Below are positions 31,526-42,073 of a stretch of 64,000 nt of DNA, in pieces. Origin of the DNA: Zoroaster sp. YZ-2022 (lineage: Eukaryota > Echinodermata > Asteroidea > Forcipulatida > Zoroasteridae). A model generated the notes under the pieces. The model was given only the letters and a program-made list of their open reading frames with translations. It was not told the origin of the DNA and did not search any database. The stretch covers positions 37,270,127-37,334,126 of the forward strand of contig CM055826.1 in assembly GCA_029582265.1 (NCBI GenBank). Direction: 5' to 3'. The position numbers were made by a program, and so were the translations under genes. Position 1 is the stretch's first letter; the number at the start of each line of letters is the position of its first letter.

Positions 31526-31719
31526 TGTTGTGACCTTTTATTTCCAAATGCCCGAATCGATTTCGATTTCATAATTAAACATTTTAGCCATTTTAATGGA
31601 CAAATTCATGTTTTAGGGGCACAGCAGGCTACTGAACACTGATTGGTTCATATCAGCGTCGCGCGCCAGTTAAATATAACAGCTGACGCATGACGCACGT
31701 ATCCGCTGCCATGATTTTG

Positions 31720-31925
31720 ATCATAGACCTTATGCATATGACGTCGCAAACTGAAGGTCGCCCCCTTATCAGAGGCAAACGAAGGTCACTCATTGGTTCA
31801 TGTATGCGCACTGTGCGTATACGCACGCACAGCGCGCATACATGAACCAATGAGTGACCTTCTCTAGCCTCTGAATGAGGGCGATATTCAGTTTGTGACG
31901 TCATATGCAGGTCTATTCATGTCTT
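31720..31925. mobile_element. Near-palindromic MITE of about 200 bp
   Basis: ATAGACCTTATGCATATGAC and its diverged complement at the right end enclose arms of about 95 bp that also share GAAGGTCACTCATTGGTTCA and CATGTATGCGC. The centre is TGCGTATACGCACGCA. Confidence 0.8.
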
Positions 31926-31994
31926 TACCATAATTATGTTAATGAACCATCCAATTAGAATGTCTAAACTGTCTTTGGGCATTTGTGAATACCA

Positions 31995-32272
31995 AGGGCC
32001 AAGTTCACAGAACTGCTTAGCAGATAACAATGCCTACTAAACAATTTGCTTTATTTTAGCGGATTTCATTGGTTACCAGCCAAACTGCCATACAAAATGT
32101 ATGCTTTTTAGCTGGTAGTCCGTGTTTTATTGCTTTGCTATAAAATATGTATAGTTCTTGCGCCGGGTGATAAACAAATAATATATAAAATAATATATAA
32201 AATATAAAAGATATAAAATATTTGCTTAGCTTAATTCTCTGCTTAGCATGCAGCTCTTTGAAATTGGCCCCA
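31995..32272. mobile_element. MITE family GCTTAGCAG, copy 1
   Basis: The ends show GGGCCAAGTTCACAGA and TTTGAAATTGGCCCC with internal TGCTTAGCAG, TTGGTTACCAGCCAAACT and AGCTGGTAGTC. Other copies lie at 46849-47038, 51130-51353 and, split by a LINE, 51690-51735 and 54147-54215. Confidence 0.7.
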
Positions 32273-32333
32273 GTTAACACTTTATTGTTGTAGTAATTAC
32301 TTATACAAATACTTGGCATAATTATAGAACTAA

Positions 32334-32695
32334 GGCACGAGGATGTGCCGGGTATCCAGGTACCCAGATACCCGTCCGAAAATTACCCGGTTCCATTTTT
32401 CGGTTCCAATTACCCGTAAATGACTTTTTAAAATTCCGACTGAACATTTTAAGCCACACAAATGAAAGTCTCTGATTTTTTATTTTTTTTGGCTGACAAA
32501 ATGAAGAAAACTAGGATGAAGGCTTCAGAAGTAACATTTTGGCGACATCCTGTCACAGACTTGCTGGCTTGTGTTCGTAATTCTATACATTCGGGTTATG
32601 TGTTTTTACAAAATTGTTTACGGGTACTCGGGTATCCAAATATTTCCAATTTCGGGTATCCGGTTCCCGAAATAACCGAAAACGCACAGTCTTAT
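32334..32695. mobile_element. hAT-like MITE family GCCGGGTATCC, copy 1
   Basis: GATGTGCCGGGTATCC at the left and CGAAAACGCACAG at the right match, in the opposite orientation, the intact copy at 40434-40814. Flanking duplication is not visible. Confidence 0.6.
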
Positions 32696-34321
32696 ATAGA
32701 TCATGAGCGGTTCCAGGGAGCAAGATCGCAATCCTTCAGTGCAAAATGCTCGAGACCCTGGTTACATTTTATTTTTGATTGTCTGGTGAATTTACACTCT
32801 GTACAGTATTGCAAAGATATAGAACTTGTAAATATAACAAATAAATAAAACTGAACGATTACATGTATTCGTTTATCTGTAGTATACAGACTGGAATAAT
32901 ACCGTAACAGGACTTTTTAATGTTACCGTCGCGTAATCTTGCCGTTGGCTTGCCATGATTTCTCTGATAACTGAGCAAATAAATGTGACCCGCTCTACGA
33001 AAAAGGGTATTAAGTCGCGCTATGCTATTACGGTGGAGACGGGTGAACAAATCTTCACAAACTGATTTTTGTTTTGTTGGTTTGTTGGCTTCTATAATAT
33101 CAATATTTTCATAATTTATTTTCAGAAATATTAATATTGATGAATAAAGATGAAAAAACAAACGTTTTTGTGTGCATTGTTTTCATCTTTTTGTCCGTTT
33201 TAGGGAAGAAAAACCACCAATGTTATGCTTTCGCAGTGATACGGTTTTAACACCCCCATATCAATAACATAACTGTTGCTTTGGGCATTCAAGAGAGTTC
33301 ATTTTTAGCTCATTTCTTTTTCCACTTGCTATGTTTAAAGGGCTGTATCTCTGAAGGCACTTTCGTTAAATTGTAAAATATGAATATGCAAATATTAATA
33401 TATCTGCAGAATACACAATGCCACAGGGGTCAAACCTATACGAAATTTAAGCTTATAATGTGATCACTTCAACTATGTATATAACTAATTTAAAAAAAAT
33501 TGCGATATAATACCCATTTTTGTGGAGCCGGTCACAAATACATTAAATTTTAATTATGATATGGGTAAAAATATTAGTTTTTCTAAAATTGTGTAAAGTT
33601 TGGTTATCAACGGGAATTATGTTTAAAAAGTTTTCACTGATACAGATTATAAGAACATGATTACTACACTCGTTATAAAAGGTAAGGTGTAATTAGGAAA
33701 CAACAAAATTGTCGAATTGAGTGAATCCAATCTGCATGAGGAACTGTAATTACAAAGTGGAGGTGTTCCATTGCATTCAATAATCTCTGATGTTAATTAC
33801 ACAGGTTTGCTGGTTTTTGCAGCCCAAAATGATTCAATCAGTTAATGTTTCTGTGAGTTAGGTTTCGTACAATTGTACGTGTACTACGTGCTCACTGGCT
33901 TTGGATACAGAGTGTACTATCTTTGGTGACTTGAACTACTCCGTTACAAAATTGTGCTGAGTGTGACTACCATCAGTCGTATGTTTCCGTCCGAGCTCAC
34001 GTTTCGAAATTAGTGGTGTAAGAAATGATCCATTAGACACCGACCTTTGAAATTCGTTGAAAACGATTAACGAAAACAACTTATACAAATCAATAAAATA
34101 CAATAGTTTACACAATAAAGCTATCGCGCTCACACAGCGAAAGTGGCGCCTCATTCAAATGATTGAGTTTCCAAAAATAGAAACGTAAGATTTTATAGCA
34201 AAATGCAGACAAAAACAAGGTAGTAGTTCTATGAACAGATTTTATATAATCAATTAAACAGCGCCCTCTCATGAGCGGATTGCATAACCCACAAAAAGGA
34301 GCTTTCCCGCACACTTGCTGA
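32696..34321. other. Gene-poor AT-rich region
   Basis: No convincing ORF, tRNA or repeat boundary was recognised. A (ATAA)-rich end at 32835-32850 may be the tail of an old retroelement. Confidence 0.35.
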
Positions 34322-34380
34322 AACTTAGCCTGAAGATCGACGTCACGCTTTGAGCTCGAGGCGCGTAAATTACGCCATCT
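34322..34380. repeat. Dispersed repeat family R, fragment
   Basis: GAAGATCGACGTCACGCTTT then GAGCTCGAGG match the start of family R as seen at 2680-2705. Confidence 0.5.
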
Positions 34381-34424
34381 ATACTATAATGATCGTTAAG
34401 TCGCCATCTTTGTTAGTGCAAACA

Positions 34425-34510
34425 CGGGGCGCCGCCATCTTTGTTTCAGGGCGCCGCCATGTTTTTTTCAGGGCGCCGCCATGTTTCTTTCAGGGCGCCG
34501 CCATGTTTCG
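34425..34510. repeat. GC-rich short tandem repeat
   Basis: Four imperfect copies of about 25 bp built on GGGCGCCGCCATGTTT. Unlike the AT-rich surroundings. Confidence 0.8.
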
Positions 34511-34659
34511 CGTCAACTGGCGCCCGCACCCGCTGGAATTGATGCGTCCTGGGGTCAATTTCGGGGTACCCGTGGGTTGGGGTCTGCGTTGTTGGTGTTC
34601 CGACGTCTACCCGCGATTGCGTGGATTGCGTGCAACGGCAGCCGGACACCCGCAATGAT

Positions 34660-35295
34660 CGTTAAGCTTGGTCGGGTGACTTCGCGGCTATCCTCGGTGA
34701 TCGAGGGGGTCGGGCGGTGCCAGATGAGGCGAACACCCTGACTGCTGTGGTTCGAGATGTCTGGTTGGCTGTTGCTCAGACGGACCCCTGATTGGTCTTA
34801 TTTTCATCAATGAACTCCGTACCCACACGTGACCTTTGTGCTCAAAAGACAATTTTCATCAACATTTATAACACTATCGTTTGAATGTTTGTTGTTTTTG
34901 TTGTTTGATAATAAAACAATAAAATACCAAACATCCGTAAACATTTTAATCAACATGAGCAACATTGGTTATTACCCGCGGCTTTCGGTGAGCGTTGGTC
35001 GAGGAGGCCGGGTGCCATATACCACGAACAGTACCGAACTGCTGCGTTGCGAAATGTCTGATTCTCTGTTTCAGACGGACCTCCTGATTGGTCGGTAATG
35101 ACGTCGGTGTGTCGACCTCGACTCCTTTGTTGATGATGATTTCATGTAGCTCTTTAGTCCTAGGTCTTAGGGACGTGACCAAGAGCCACGATTATCACAG
35201 CTATCTCCAAACATCAATAAACAATTTTAATCAACATGATCAACATTTACAAAACCCTTTTTGTTGTTTGATATTTGATAATAAATACCAAACAT
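34660..35295. repeat. Tandem duplication of about 300 bp, GC-rich part
   Basis: 34676-34800 and 34975-35097 are related (GAAATGTCTG/GAGATGTCTGGTTG; CAGACGGACC.CCTGATTGG). The AT-rich second halves (AACATTTTAATCAACATGAG; AATAATAAA.TACCAAACATC) also repeat at 34920-34960 and 35215-35290. No ORF is conserved between the units. Confidence 0.7.
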
Positions 35296-36419
35296 CAATT
35301 AACCCTCAGTACCCATGTAATACTTTTGAAAGCCTGTAGTATCCAGACGCCATGTCCTCGATTGTGTATTAAAGTCTATGGAGAGTCTAGTGCACTTTCA
35401 AATAATTTCTTAACACAATGTGAATTATTCTCAGTCCCAGATTCATGTCTTTTGGAGAGTTCACTGCATTGTCAAAGTAAAGTTTAACACAATTTAAATT
35501 ATTTCTCAGTCCCAGATTCATATAATATATATTATCAGATATATATTATAATATAGGCCCTATGTTATAATATATATTTTTATAGCAGTTCTGTATTCTC
35601 AGCTTGTTGATTTGTGAAAACAATTTTCAACCGATGAAATAGGACTCTGACCTTTGATTTACATACATAGAAGTAGAACTTGAACTGTTAGAAAAGCCCA
35701 AAATGATTTCACAATTGCCAGTGTAGATACCATCAGTCTATCAACTTTGAGGTAATATAAAACGATTTCAGTTCTGACGATCGCTACAGCGTATGCACTT
35801 AGGTTTCAGGACATTTTCACACAAAACAATTTTGGGAATCTTTTCTCCCAATTTTGAATATTTTAAAAGGTTTTAAAACCCACAGCGCCATGGCAAATAA
35901 TTTAAACTCAAACTGCGTCCTATTTTTATATTAAGGGGTGGGGGCCTCTAGGAAACAGTGCAGATTTCATCTGAAAATTTAATGTTATTCATATTTATTT
36001 CCTTTTTCATGACTTGAAGGCCATGCAATCAATTTCCAAAAGAGACATTTTTGCACATATCTGTGTCTGAACTGTGAAAATACTAGGATACCTGTTTTCT
36101 GTGTACATGTATTTCTTTTCAGCACATTTATTTATTCAATATTCACTGTCCTACCATGTTAAAAACCCGAGGGCGCTGTTGTGTTATGTCACTTTGACTT
36201 TTTACATGCCCCCCCTGCTCAAAAATTAACCAATCACCAAGCTCATTCTAGAAAATGATGACCCTTGAGTGCCCCCTGCAAATTAGACCCCGTTACCTCA
36301 TATTACATTACATAAACCAGCAAAGAAGTCGGCACAAAACCCGCAACATTTAATACTCACACATCACCCACACCTAGCGGGTGCCGCGCGAAGCGCGGCA
36401 TCCCGCTAGTATAATATAA
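35296..36419. other. Spacer with short direct repeats
   Basis: TTATT.TCAGTCCCAGATTCAT occurs twice (about 35425-35448 and 35498-35521). An AT-only palindromic tract is at 35521-35580. No gene was recognised. Confidence 0.45.
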
Positions 36420-36600
36420 TGGCCGTGCAACCGCCATATTTTTCCCGATGCTGAACTTTGACCTTGGTTGGTAGCTAGCGCGCGTAAGCCTCGAAGAGTG
36501 ACGTCAGATCTTCAGCACAACGCGTTTAATGAAATCCTTTGAGTGGTACGCCTGGAGCCTGTCTATATCCTTGATAGGATATAGACAGGGGACCAGTCTA
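36420..36600. repeat. Dispersed repeat family R, inverted copy with a 13-bp hairpin
   Basis: It contains AACTTTGACCTTGGTTGG and AGTGACGTCAGATCTTCAGC. It ends in CTGTCTATATCC/GGATATAGACAG, a near-perfect hairpin at 36558-36589. Confidence 0.65.
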
Positions 36601-36860
36601 GCTGAAACTAAGTTCCCAGTACAGAAACCAAAAGTTATCTTTTGGCTCAAACAAAAGATTGGAAAAATACGGAGAATTGTATTTTTTTTCTATAGGCAAT
36701 GGACCATTAAGTTTAAGGCACTTTCAAAAAAACTAGCTATAGGAATCGGTCGGGGAATCGGTCGGTGGAATAACCATTTTGAAAATGTAAGCAAAAATAT
36801 TATTTATCCTATTTCGATCCATTAACTGTAATCTTGCAAAAATAATTTTTAAATGGGAAT

Positions 36861-38216
36861 TTAATGGAAATCTACGTTCATTAATTCATTTAACGCCTTG
36901 TTATATGGCTGGTAGTAATCCCTGAGTTTATTAACAATATCATCTTGCACTTCCGGGTGAGGGCGTCCTTTTGACGAACTCATACAATTGAGTGGAATTG
37001 GCTTGTTAAGGCAAAAAAATCCCTTTTGCACATCGAAGTAGAAGTGTTCCTTGGTGAAGTAATCCCTGATGCCTAAAAACGTTTCGATCTTTTTAACAGC
37101 CGGATAGGGATTATTGATAAAAGCTTCTCCATCTATTGCAAGAATTTGTTCTTTTTTAAAATACTTCAGGTATCTCTGTATATCTTTAACGTAGACCCCT
37201 TTGGATATGAGTTGATTTGATGATCTAATTTCACCGTCTGCGTTTATAACTGACTTCTCAAAAGTATCAGCGATGAAGTAGCCGGAACTCGTACAACCTT
37301 TGGTTGACATGACCAGCTTCTGGTCGGTTGAGTTTGAGGTCAGTTGTGGGCAATTTTTTGCAATTGTGACCTGCATGTGTACGAAGTCTGACACAGCTCG
37401 CTCAATAGGGTCCCGCATGATGATGATGAGTTTGACGTTCGGTAACGTTTTCTTTATCAATGGCGGGACCTTCGGGTAAGACGAGTAAGCCGGAGTTTTC
37501 TCCATGGAGACCTGCCCTGGCGTCGAGTAAATCATCTGCCTTCTGTAATATTCCAATCCTTTCTTGAACTCCGTGTTGGAGGTGAAGAACTTTAACTCTT
37601 TCTGGGTAAAAGCGATGTCTGGATGATAACTGATGAAATTCTTCAAAGTGGTCGTTCCTCCTTTTTTAACACCGAATATCAAGGCATCAGGTAGCCGCTG
37701 TTGGCAGCCTCTCTCTTTATTAAGCTCAGAGTCAGTAAGCACGTCTACAATGCCTTTCTCAATTAGGGTGTAATGATAACAACAATTGGCACACGTATCA
37801 TGAATTATTTTGGCCGTGTAATTTGCAGGGTTGTCATCTGAAGCGATGGTTACCTTAGCCGTTGGTGGAATATCATACCCGTCTTGTACTGGTAATGCTC
37901 CATCCTCGTCTAGCCATTTGAAATCATCAACAGCGCCCTCCGTTGCCGGGATATATTGAGTCCCCGTGAGGTTCTTCATAAAAGTAATAACGCCTCGAGT
38001 GTATGTATCAATGACGTCATTTTCATTTTGTAATGGTATTGTATCTGACTGGTACCCGGCCCCAGACGACTTGTGTATCTTGTACAGTCCTTGCTGGCGT
38101 TGTCCCTTCAACATTAGCAATCCCAGTGTCACTGTCAGGAACAACAAGCCTAAAGAAAATATCTTTTTCCGCGAGCGGAAAAAACCACCCTTTGACGAAC
38201 TCCGGATGGCGTCCAT
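36861..38216 (-). CDS. HS3ST-like heparan sulfate 3-O-sulfotransferase, gene D (divergent ends)
   Basis: A 451-residue single-exon protein with a different N-terminus (MDAIRSSSKGGFF) and a longer stem. The signal anchor is at about 19-37 and the CANCC motif near 142-146. The PAPS loop is GVKKGGTTTL (182-191), with Gly where A-C have Cys. Glu207 in KELKFF is the expected catalytic base. RDPIERAVSD and the Cys pair (FFCLN..NCM) follow. It ends ELMNVDFH without the WSS of A-C. The central region from about IYSTPGQVSMEK to FLGIRDYF is nearly identical at DNA level to A-C although both ends have diverged, which suggests gene conversion. The predicted role is Golgi PAPS-dependent 3-O-sulfation of heparan sulfate. 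Confidence 0.87.
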   Translation of the reverse strand: MDAIRSSSKGGFFRSRKKIFSLGLLFLTVTLGLLMLKGQRQQGLYKIHKSSGAGYQSDTIPLQNENDVIDTYTRGVITFMKNLTGTQYIPATEGAVDDFKWLDEDGALPVQDGYDIPPTAKVTIASDDNPANYTAKIIHDTCANCCYHYTLIEKGIVDVLTDSELNKERGCQQRLPDALIFGVKKGGTTTLKNFISYHPDIAFTQKELKFFTSNTEFKKGLEYYRRQMIYSTPGQVSMEKTPAYSSYPKVPPLIKKTLPNVKLIIIMRDPIERAVSDFVHMQVTIAKNCPQLTSNSTDQKLVMSTKGCTSSGYFIADTFEKSVINADGEIRSSNQLISKGVYVKDIQRYLKYFKKEQILAIDGEAFINNPYPAVKKIETFLGIRDYFTKEHFYFDVQKGFFCLNKPIPLNCMSSSKGRPHPEVQDDIVNKLRDYYQPYNKALNELMNVDFH

Positions 38217-38259
38217 ATCGAGGCTTGTGTGGCTACCGCCTCCTATACTAATGAGCTAA

Positions 38260-38980
38260 GCACGTATTGCAACTGAGACGTTGTTGTCCCAGATGTTGTT
38301 GTCCCAGATGTTGTTGCTCCACAAACTCCTCACACAATATAAACATTAACTAATTCTTCAGCTCGAAACAGAAAACTTCTCTATTTTTGTTACTAATGTT
38401 TCGAGAGCATTCAATTTCGACTTTCAACTACGATATCCTACGTATTGGGCCGGTAGTTTTGATGCATGTGAGATCCACATGAAAGGCACTGTAGTTACAT
38501 ATTGCCTGTTGAAATGCACCTCACTGGTACCATTATAATCAGAGACTGCTGCCGGCAGTACCTTCATCTAATCCGCTATGAATGGTACATGAAGCCCGTA
38601 ATTTCTGTACTGTAGAAGGGATAGGATGACGGGGAGGAGGGGTGGGGAAATAGGTAGAAAAGAAGGAGAGAAAGAGGTAGGATTAACGGTACGGATGGTA
38701 AAGAATAAAGAGAAACCAAATTAATTTCAATACATGGCAAAAGAAGTCTTAAAGCGAAACTTTTTGGCAAAACAATTATTAAAAAGTGAAGTCACTGCAT
38801 CATTTTTGAGGGAAAGCTCAGACCAGAAACATAAACTTTTCTTAAGCCCTTATCCTCCAGGTCACTAAACCACCCTCTGGAAGGCAGCGATCTACAAGAA
38901 AGCTGTGCAGTCATGCAACAGCGTCTTCACAAACCACCCCAGCCGTGTTGTCAATTACAAACATAAATGTATCATTATTA
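38260..38980. other. 5' flank of gene D, nothing recognised
   Basis: Near 38280-38322 the motif GTTGTTGTCCCAGATG is repeated, partly, three times. No shared promoter motif with A-C was found, so D may be regulated separately. Confidence 0.4.
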
Positions 38981-38984
38981 ATAT

Positions 38985-39150
38985 TGTTATACATTTCTGG
39001 TAATGAAACCAAGGATGCCTCAAAAGCACACTTAAGCACTGTAGCTCAGAAGCCTGAGGAAACCTGTAAACAAGGGCGCTTGCTACGTGAACCAGAAACA
39101 CTGGGGGTAAGCCCCTACTCTTCAACGATGAGTGTTCTGGGTGCATTACC
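38985..39150 (-). mobile_element. SINE family 2, fragment
   Basis: GAAACCAAGGATGCCTCA, CCTGAGGAAACCTGTAAACA and CCAGAAACACTGGGGGTAAG match, inverted, the fuller copy at 51355-51602. Confidence 0.7.
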
Positions 39151-39442
39151 TATAAGGCCTTTTCACACTGTCCATAATATCGGGGTCGGAACCGGTTCCA
39201 ACCCCGAGATTTTTTTCAACCCTTTTCCCACTTCTAAAATTTCAACTCTGAAAATTGGTAATGAAATGGGCAACCACATAATTGGCACCGTTGGACACCA
39301 GCCTCTTTCTAGTTTTCATAGACTTACTTTCATAGAAAATAAATATGGTGGCTGTCTAATCACGGACCCTCCACGGACTGGAGGTTCCACAGACTGGGCA
39401 AGTTATTATGGTTTACATTGGATTTGAAACCTTGATTTGAAC

Positions 39443-39665
39443 AGGGCCGGATTTAGGACTGGGCAAGCTGGGCAGTTGCCCAGGGGCCTCCACAACCAGA
39501 AACACTGGGGGTAAACCCCTACTCTTCAACGATGAGTGTTCTGGGTGCATTAACACGGTACCTACGGCTTAACGTCCCATCTGAAGGACGAAGCAATTAC
39601 ATGGATATGGTTGAGTGTCTCGCTCAAGGACGCATAGTTGCGACCGGCCAGGTAACACTTTACCT
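39443..39665 (-). mobile_element. SINE family 2, second fragment beside a hAT-like scrap
   Basis: 39495-39570 repeats AACACTGGGGGTAAACCCCT and ACGATGAGTGTTCTGGGTGC. It continues with GGCTTAACGTCCCATCTGAA and CTCGCTCAAGGACGC towards the tRNA-like head. 39443-39490 (ACAGGGCCGGATTTAGGACT) resembles a hAT end. Confidence 0.6.
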
Positions 39666-39930
39666 GGCCGGCCAGTGTATAGCTGGTCACTGTTACATTC
39701 ACGGATCCTTTCAATCTACTAGAAATCTATTAATACCTATACTTAATAATAGATTTTCTGAATATAACACGTAATGGGTACCAGACTGTTTTGACATGGG
39801 TATGTGGATTTAATGTTGTCCCAAGTATTTTCATGGATCAAAGTGCAGGATCCGCTCGCTATGATAAGTAACGTAAGTCATACAAAGGTTAAAGTCGGTA
39901 GACACTGTACCGACTTTAACCTCTGGCTAT
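39640..39930. repeat. Cluster of strong short hairpins
   Basis: Perfect or near-perfect stems: CCGGCCAGGTAA/TTTACCTGGCCGG at 39646-39675 and GGTTAAAGTCGGTA/TACCGACTTTAACC at 39888-39922. An AT-rich one lies at 39722-39762. They are not part of a recognised element. Confidence 0.7.
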
Positions 39931-39989
39931 CTCTTTTCCGATTGTCGGCCTCGGCTCAGGGTACGACAAGTCATGTACACGGTTAACGT

Positions 39990-40140
39990 CGTTCCAGCTC
40001 TGCCTAAAAACAGTCACTGGTATTACTCCATTCACAAGGAGTTGTTTTCAATTGATATACCCCCAATGGGATGTAAGGCCGAGTCGACCTCAACAGGATT
40101 CGAACTCGGATCTGGTGAATACGAGTCAAGTGCTATTTCC
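39990..40140 (-). mobile_element. tRNA-like SINE fragment
   Basis: On the minus strand GAGTTCGAATCCTG near 40110 is B-box-like, followed by GAGGTCGACTCGGCC. The A box is unclear. Confidence 0.35.
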
Positions 40141-40433
40141 GGATGAATACATATATGCCTATATTATGTATAAAAATATTAGGGCTCCCAGGGTTTTAAG
40201 TAAAATATAGTTTGTTTATAACAATATAAGTTCACCAATGCCAAAATATAGGCTTTTATAGGTTATTTCCCGTGATTATGCAGTGTTAAGTAACATGTTT
40301 TTGGTAAATTGCCTACCTTCTGAGTACTTTCTGCAACAAAATCTAAGAGCGGTACACATGTTACAGTTTGGCTACTGTTTTGGCTTCATCTCTTAGGAAG
40401 TAATTTTTCTTCAAAGCCATGAGGACTTTATGA

Positions 40434-40814
40434 TAGGGTGTGCGTTTTCGGATATTTTTGGAACCGGATACCCGAAATCAGAAAACTTCGGACACCCGGA
40501 TACCCATTTTCATTTTTGTTCAAAACATGCCTCCGGTGGTGTACAAATACATGTACTGTAAATGGTAACAAATTGACTTTTATAATACAGAGGATACCAT
40601 ACAATCGATCTTTTCTTTATTGGAGTGTAATCTCTTGAATTTAAAGATAATTGTCTGTACAAGTGCATTGTTCAAGAGTCACAGATTTCTGTTTGCACCG
40701 CTCAAATGTTAAGTCCGAATTTCGGGTAATTGGAACCGAAAAATGGAACCGGGTAATGACCGTTTCGGTCGGGTATCCGGATACCCGGATACCCGGATAC
40801 CCGGCACAGCCCTA
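40434..40814. mobile_element. hAT MITE family GCCGGGTATCC, copy 2, with 8-bp duplication
   Basis: It starts TAGGGTGTGCG and ends CCGGCACAGCCCTA. CTTTATGA is duplicated at 40426-40433 and 40815-40822. The interior is rich in GGATACCC motifs. 381 bp, no transposase. Confidence 0.88.
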
Positions 40815-40966
40815 CTTTATGAGGAAGTTGAAAATTTATTGCAGGAGATTAAAGTTACGAGCAGCAGTAATCTAGTTATTACCCCCCATACTAACCTAAT
40901 GATCACAGGCATGTGCCATGTACAGTGTATGATAGCATGATTTATAACATTATCATGTCTACATAC

Positions 40967-41118
40967 CAGAATGACAGAGAGAAGGTCGACAATTTCTGCT
41001 CTATGGTTCCTGGAATTTTTTAAAATGTCTTCAATAACTGCCATAAATAACTGGCATGAGTTAATCGGTTCCTCCCTGAGGCCAACAAAAATGTCTCCGA
41101 TTTCTGGTAATAGGTCGG
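40967..41118 (-). CDS. Candidate exon of an unknown spliced gene
   Basis: Minus-strand frame with EIGDIFVGLREEPINSC, QLFMAVIEDILKNSRN and AEIVDLLSVIL ends at a donor (CTG|GTATGTAG). Possible acceptors (AAAG or CCAG) lie at 41103-41120. The amphipathic, non-repetitive character looks like a helical-repeat protein. The frame runs into the 81-bp array upstream. The family is not recognised, and phase with the next candidate exon does not fit without another exon. Confidence 0.4.
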
Positions 41119-41127
41119 CTTTATTAC

Positions 41128-42010
41128 CAATGCTGTGCCTTCCCTTCAATGTATATCTTGATTCAAAGAGAGTAAGCATACTCATAGAAGCAGTTTTGCC
41201 AACATTACCAATGTCGTACCTTCCCTTTAATGTATATCTTGATTCAAAGAGAGTAAGCATACTCATAGAAGCAGTTTTGCCAACATTACCAATGTCGTAC
41301 CTTCCCTTTAATTTATATCTTGATTCAAAGAGAGTAAGCATACTCATAGAAGCAGTTTTGCCAACATTACCAATGTTGTACCTTCCCTTTAATGTATATC
41401 TTGATTCAAAGAGAGTAAGCATACTCATAGAAGCAGTTTGGCCAACATTACCAATGTTGTACCTTCCCTTCAATGTATATCTTGATTCAAAGAGAGTAAG
41501 CATACTCGTAGAAGCAGTTTGGCTAACATTACCAATGTTGTACCTTCCCTTTAATGTATATCTTGATTCAAAGAGAGTAAGCATACTCATAGAAGCAGTT
41601 TGGCCAACATTACCAATGTTGTACCTTCCCTTCAATGTATATCTTGATTCAAAGAGAGTAAGCATACTCGTAGAAGCAGTTTGGCTAACATTACCAATGT
41701 TGTACCTTCCCTTTAATGTATATCTTGATTCAAAGAGAGTAAGCATACTCGTAGAAGCAGTTTTGCCAACATTACCAATGTTGTACCTTCCCTTCAATGT
41801 ATATCTTGATTCAAAGAGAGTAAGCATACTCGTAGAAGCAGTTTGGCCAACATTACCAATGTTGTACCTTCCCTTCAATGTATATCTTGATTCAAAGAGA
41901 GTAAGCATACTCGTAGAAGCAGTTTGGCCAACATTACCAATGTTGTACCTTCCCTTTCAAAGAGAGTAAGCATACTCATAGAAGCAGTTTGGCCAACATA
42001 AACATTGTTG
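41128..42010. repeat. 81-bp minisatellite, array 2 (about 11 units)
   Basis: Same unit and orientation as array 1. Most units are exactly 81 bp, so frames stay open on both strands through the array. The right end (41955 on) has a shortened unit. It abuts a candidate exon whose last bases resemble part of the unit. Confidence 0.95.
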
Positions 42011-42013
42011 TAC

Positions 42014-42073
42014 CTTCCCTTTGTTTAAGGGCAGACCATACAAAGGGTCATTGGAGACGATATCATGTAGAGA
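42014..42073 (-). CDS. Candidate 60-nt exon beside the minisatellite
   Basis: The minus strand reads acceptor TAG, then SLHDIVSNDPLYGLPLNKGK in one open frame, then donor AAG|GTACAACA. Length 60 nt, phase 0. The exon end and donor (GGGAAGGTACAACA) recur in each 81-bp unit. Function unknown. Confidence 0.4.

Noticed and set aside
34425..34760. CpG-island promoter of a host gene
   Set aside because: No following exon was recognisable; the GC content is explained by local tandem repeats.
40300..40420. Further exon of the unknown minus-strand gene (MALKKNYFLRDEAKTV)
   Set aside because: A stop follows soon, splice sites are weak and the hAT MITE lies directly upstream; not enough support.
40817..41969. 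Long ORFs on both strands through the 81-bp array (332 and 363 residues) as repeat proteins
   Set aside because: They follow from an 81-bp unit without stops. Similar ORFs exist on both strands at all three arrays, and the frame is broken by indels in array 3.
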